64,000 bases of DNA from Anadara kagoshimensis. Its lineage: Eukaryota > Mollusca > Bivalvia > Arcoida > Arcidae. Below, in pieces: positions 60,901 to 64,000 of the stretch. The first letter of the stretch is position 1. Every line of letters begins with the position of its first letter. The DNA is taken from NCBI GenBank assembly GCA_021292105.1, contig CM037870.1, positions 65,432,515-65,496,514 of the forward strand. The letters are read 5' to 3'. A model generated the notes under the pieces. It was given only the letters and a program-made list of their open reading frames with translations, had not been told where the DNA came from and did not search any database. A program made the translations under genes and the position numbers.

Positions 60901-63848
60901 TTGGTAAAAAATCCAAAACCGATTTATTAAAACACGTTTCTGCCTAAAATGTGTTACAGTTGCGTGAAAAATATGACTATTTCTTGCAAGTGTTTTATAT
61001 GAAGCAGTTTAATACCATCAAATATAATGCGACTATCCGTTTTCTTTTGGCCAAAGTTTAGTTGTAATCAATTGACATAAAAAAGTCTTTGCTTCTTCTC
61101 TTTAAAATAAAGCGTAAGGACCAAAATTATATCATTTTATTTGGACGGAAATAAAATAAGGTGTATCGGGATTACCCGCTTGATATTAGGACTACTTGTT
61201 ATAATTTCCTGAATTTGGATCAGATGGCCAGTGGTGTGGTGGTAGTAGCGGACGTTCCCCAGCCGTTCCTCTTATGTTACAACCAGTAGTGGATAACTAA
61301 GTACATTTAAAAATTGGCTTTAGATTAACAGAAAATACAGAAAATGAATTAGCACTTTTTGTACAAGTCCATGTTAAAACCAACTATTTCTGTAGATTTT
61401 TCTAACCAAGCATTACAGTTTGGCAGTTCTAATTTTTGATTGTTTTAAGATTTTTGGGTTTAAGTATAGAAAAAATATGTAAAATCATTTTAATAAAAGT
61501 CGAAATTGACCGAATTTTTTAGGTTTAATTGTGAAACCCTAATTACCGATCGGCGATTGTAAATTGGTATTCGCGATTGCTGGCAAAAACCTACAATGTT
61601 GCAATTATATGACAATCTCGAATTTTGAAAGTTACGTCACCAACACTGAAGTGATCATCTTTACGTCTATCTCTGTCAGTGTCAACAGAGAGGGAACTTC
61701 TCATCTAAAAAATACATGTAATTATAAAATGCAGATTTTGGCAAGTGCTGACGAAAAGATAATTTTAGGTATTTATAAAAAAGTACAAATCGTTTCTCTT
61801 TTTAAATCACGTACACTTTTTATACTTTACGTACAACTAACATATTATGTATCAAGATCCGATCAGCGGCCAACATTCGTATCTGTTTTATGACATACAG
61901 ATCTAGAAGGTAGACGTTGTTTCGGAGCAAAATTGTGTGCATGGTGCGTCCATAGCTGATAATGGCAGATTCTATTTACAAATCCTTCCTTTTATTTTTA
62001 TATATCAGATGTGGAAGCTGAAGAAAGAGGAACAAGATCTCCAATACAAGTATGTATGGAACAAAGAAGGTTTTGATGCTATAGATCCTAATACAGACGA
62101 TTTTGTTCTGGGTAATATTAACACATTGTTTACAAAGTTTATAGTGTATACTGTTAGATCATTTAGATTATGAATTTAGAGTTGTTATAAGAAAAATATC
62201 ATTTAAAAAAATATTTTTACGTACTCATGACTAGACCTTAGTATTATCACACTATTTAAATGTAAAGTGGTAGGTCAAGGTGTCCACGGCATTAGACATG
62301 GTTTATAATGGCTAATGTTTGTGTACCGTTAAAACGCAAACCGAAGCTGGTATACCTACATGCAACAAAATACTATACAGGTATATTGCAATTTAAAGCA
62401 TGGTTTATTGGCGAATATAGGAAATAGTAAATGGTTTTAGAAAACCGTGAGATCAAGGGAAAGTGTAGCAGTAGAGTTTTATACCAAGTCAAATTTCATT
62501 TGTATGGAGGCGGTCGGTTATGGGATATGGTACATGGAATCATATTGCTTGAAGGAAACCACCGACTATTCCGCAAGCGAACTGACAAACTTCCTCTCAT
62601 AAAAATCCCCCGATTGTGACTTGAACCTAACAGGTTAAAGATACTGTGATCTGTTTTGATGCAGGAGATGCGATTATCACACTAGGATAGCTCTTCTTTA
62701 AGTGTCTTAGTTGGTACAGTGCTCGCTTAGTACTTGTATATTGGAGGTCGCGTTCGAATCCCGATCGAGTTACATATAAAAAATAGAGTTCTTTCATAAA
62801 GCTATCTGCGAATAGGAGTTAAAGACGCGGTATTCACCGGAAGAGGCCTTAAAGCCGATGCCCCTTGTCGCGGTAATCGTGGAACGCTAAAGATTCCTCT
62901 CTGCACATTGCCCTTAGACGGAGCGCACTCTGCAAATTAAGGTAAAATTAGATGTAACTGACGTCATGATACAAGTGAAATATTTTTAAACTCCATTCAA
63001 TTAATAGCTAAGCCCTTCATTACAAGCTTATTTATTTTATCACAATAGGATTATTTAATCCATCACACATGGATTACGAGTTGGAAAGAAACAAGGGACC
63101 AATGGGTGAACCATCTTTGGCGGAAATGACATCAAAAGCCATCAAGATTCTTCAAAAGAATGATAATGGATTCTTTCTTTTGGTTGAAGGTAAAATAGAA
63201 TAAAAAAGTTCGGTTCTTTTGATCTTGCACTATTTCTTGTTAGGCGGATCTCGATGCAATGAGGAGATCATTTATTTCAGAATACCTCACACTACCCATG
63301 TAATGGGCTTTCCCTATTTCCTAATATACGGTGTTTATTTTCATAGAACATAAACTCAAGAAAAAACTACCCTTTCTTAATTTTAACCTTGAATGTACAA
63401 AACAAAATCTTTGGTCTTTCAAATGGAATGAAATAATAGCGTTTTACGCACTAGTCATGTTTCTTTGGTTGGTGGAGAAATTGGAGTTCCTGGAGAATTC
63501 CTCCGACGAATTACTCCGACCTGCGCCAAGCGAATTGACAAAGATTCTGTAGAATAGGATAATTTTGTTGATAATCATACACGTTGTTTATTGCTATAGA
63601 CTACGTCGTTAATATACATAGTCTACAGAGAAAATGATGTTTTTTTTTACTTTTAGGCGGTAGAATTGACCACGCCCATCATGACAGTCTGGCACAGAAA
63701 GCCTTGCATGAGACCATAGCTTTCGAAGAAGCTATAAAGGCTGCTGTAGACCTTACAGATGAACGTGAAACATTGATCATAGTTACTGCTGACCATTCTC
63801 ACACCTTTACCATGGGAGGATATCCAAAACGAGGAAACGATATTCTAG
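54993..63848 (+). CDS. Alkaline phosphatase, N-terminal 392 residues (continues beyond window)
   Basis: Secreted or GPI-anchored zinc phosphomonoesterase. Eight exons in phase: 54993-55059, 56780-57000, 58662-58836, 59273-59442, 60600-60707, 62009-62111, 63049-63189, 63657-63848. The start [20 protein letters not shown] is a signal peptide. Catalytic residues visible: D57 (LGDGMG), nucleophile S107 (TADSAAT), H168 (TRITHATP), E328 (LLVEGG), D333 and H337 (RIDHAHH), D374 and H375 (TADHSH). Numbering offsets of 15 and then 17 match human placental enzyme D42/S92/H153 and E311/D316/H320/D357/H358 (from memory). No broken frame was found. In bivalves such enzymes are linked to shell and digestive tissue, but no tissue role can be read here. 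The C-terminal domain, including the last zinc histidine and any GPI signal, lies outside the window. Confidence 0.96.
55080..55370. repeat. ~120-bp repeat in phosphatase intron 1, first block
   Basis: Two diverged tandem copies share 'ttacatcttccaaaaattcc / tcatctttcaaaattccc' and 'tagacaagtg / tagaccaatgctat'. They end in 'aacaagagacacaaatgggc', followed by 'ctgatacgctcacctga', a phrase common in bivalve repeats. Related copies occur at 56190-56520. Confidence 0.55.
55480..56010. repeat. ~145-bp tandem repeat, ~3.5 copies, phosphatase intron 1
   Basis: Recurring phrases 'atatatcaaaatgaccgttg', 'tatcaatacctacaatattc', 'acatgcctaaacaaa' and 'ttttccagataatta' repeat near 55515, 55660, 55805 and 55925. 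Confidence 0.75.
56190..56520. repeat. ~120-bp repeat in phosphatase intron 1, second block
   Basis: 'gattgttccatccttccag' and 'agacaaattgtacaattttg' occur twice (about 56196 and 56302), with a third weaker copy after 56400. A run of T lies near 56256-56271. Confidence 0.6.
57510..57690. repeat. Dispersed repeat family copy in phosphatase intron 2
   Basis: 'caatgtccgaatcacaaccc', 'gcaaagtaaaaactttgtaa' and 'gtgaggccgaatgccccaga' followed by 'agggtaagcacctcctg' match 50430-50640 and 24812-24890. Confidence 0.55.
58915..59045 (+). pseudogene. Decayed duplicate of the 3' half of phosphatase exon 3 plus donor-side intron
   Basis: 'gatctagtaagaccagatgg', 'gtctacaaatattgcag', 'agtcaaaacgggat' and 'aaatggtctaaaaag' repeat the order of 58739-58860, about 185 bp downstream. 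The duplicated frame has TGA where exon 3 encodes glycine (ggtaattgag versus ggtaatggag), and no acceptor is conserved. A dead exon relic. Confidence 0.85.
59580..59720 (+). repeat. SINE body copy in phosphatase intron 4
   Basis: 'tcaattcgcttgccggaggt', 'ccaccatccagaactggcag' and 'attttgactgggacgcaaaa' give the best preserved version of the body seen at 5900, 27300, 31170 and 49210. Confidence 0.6.
59890..60150 (-). repeat. Inverted copy of the 'tgtccgtctgtc / ggccatatctc' repeat
   Basis: Read on the minus strand, 'ccccctgcacactagttgag', 'gaatcaccatgtctgtgtcc' and 'gtccaggccatatctcttaa' match 5330-5760. Located in phosphatase intron 4. Confidence 0.7.
62500..62640 (-). repeat. Inverted SINE body copy in phosphatase intron 6
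   Basis: 'accaccgactattccgcaag' followed by 'cgaactgacaaacttcctct' is the reverse complement of the SINE body words 'gtttgtcaattcgcttg' and 'ggtcggtggtt'. Confidence 0.5.
62695..62960 (+). repeat. tRNA-derived SINE in phosphatase intron 6
   Basis: The head has box A 'cttagttggtacagtgctcg' and box B 'gcgttcgaatcccgatcg', then 'agttacatataaaaaa' and a ~190-bp body. The acceptor stem is not closed, so this is not a functional tRNA. Confidence 0.6.
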
Positions 63849-63909
63849 GTAAATTGTATATTTTATTTCTTTCTTTTGTGATGTCTTTGTGCTTCCCGCA
63901 AAATAGTAA

Positions 63910-64000
63910 AGAATTATATAAGAATCACCATGTCCGCTTGACCGTTCGTCTTAAAATCATGTCGGCTCCATTAATAATTTATGCATTTCATGTCAGCAGA
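63910..64000 (+). repeat. Start of a dispersed 'aatcaccatgtccg' repeat at the window edge
   Basis: 'ataagaatcaccatgtccgc' resembles the lead of the repeat at 5330-5760 and is cut by the window end, inside the next phosphatase intron. Confidence 0.45.

Overview
The window is animal nuclear DNA: AT-rich, intron-rich, with GT-AG introns, 50-300 bp coding exons and very many dispersed repeats. The proteins are metazoan. Single-exon B-box/beta-propeller genes and the many tRNA-derived SINEs and short inverted-repeat elements point to a lophotrochozoan, most likely a bivalve mollusc. That assignment is from memory of such genomes and was not searched. Everything was read by eye, so exon borders follow splice signals plus reading phase, and copy numbers are approximate.

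Layout. 207-1066 (+): last two exons of a GLUT-type sugar transporter (SLC2). 1067-7500: non-coding, with decayed tandem repeats, SINEs and a small inverted-repeat element. 7500-7957: a broken PIF/Harbinger transposase running straight into a 4.5-kb minisatellite of 31-bp units (7958-12484). 13347-14886 (+): a single-exon B-box/coiled-coil/beta-propeller gene with a one-base frameshift. 17132-25697 (-) and 27707-35318 (-): two tandem paralogues, each with nine exons of matching length and phase. They encode secreted proteins of about 630 residues with a D-F-D-D-S/T motif like that of class II terpene cyclases. The second copy has an internal stop. 35874-40796: a 4.9-kb giant foldback element flanked by an exact 11-bp direct repeat, just upstream of the second paralogue. 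42090-51201 (+): FTSJ1/TRM7-type tRNA 2'-O-methyltransferase in ten coding exons, one with a one-base deletion. 54993-63848 (+): the first eight exons of an alkaline phosphatase, which continues past the window.

The genes do not form an operon or an obvious pathway. The only functional cluster is the tandem pair. The most informative structure is in the repeats. The minisatellite unit is nearly identical to the terminal inverted repeat of a ~200-bp element present at about eight other places here, so the array looks like amplification of a transposon end. The foldback element is built from ~197-bp satellite monomers in two opposed arrays between ~300-bp sub-repeated termini. Two conserved genes carry single-base indels in or next to homopolymers, which may mark residual assembly error and should temper any pseudogene claim.
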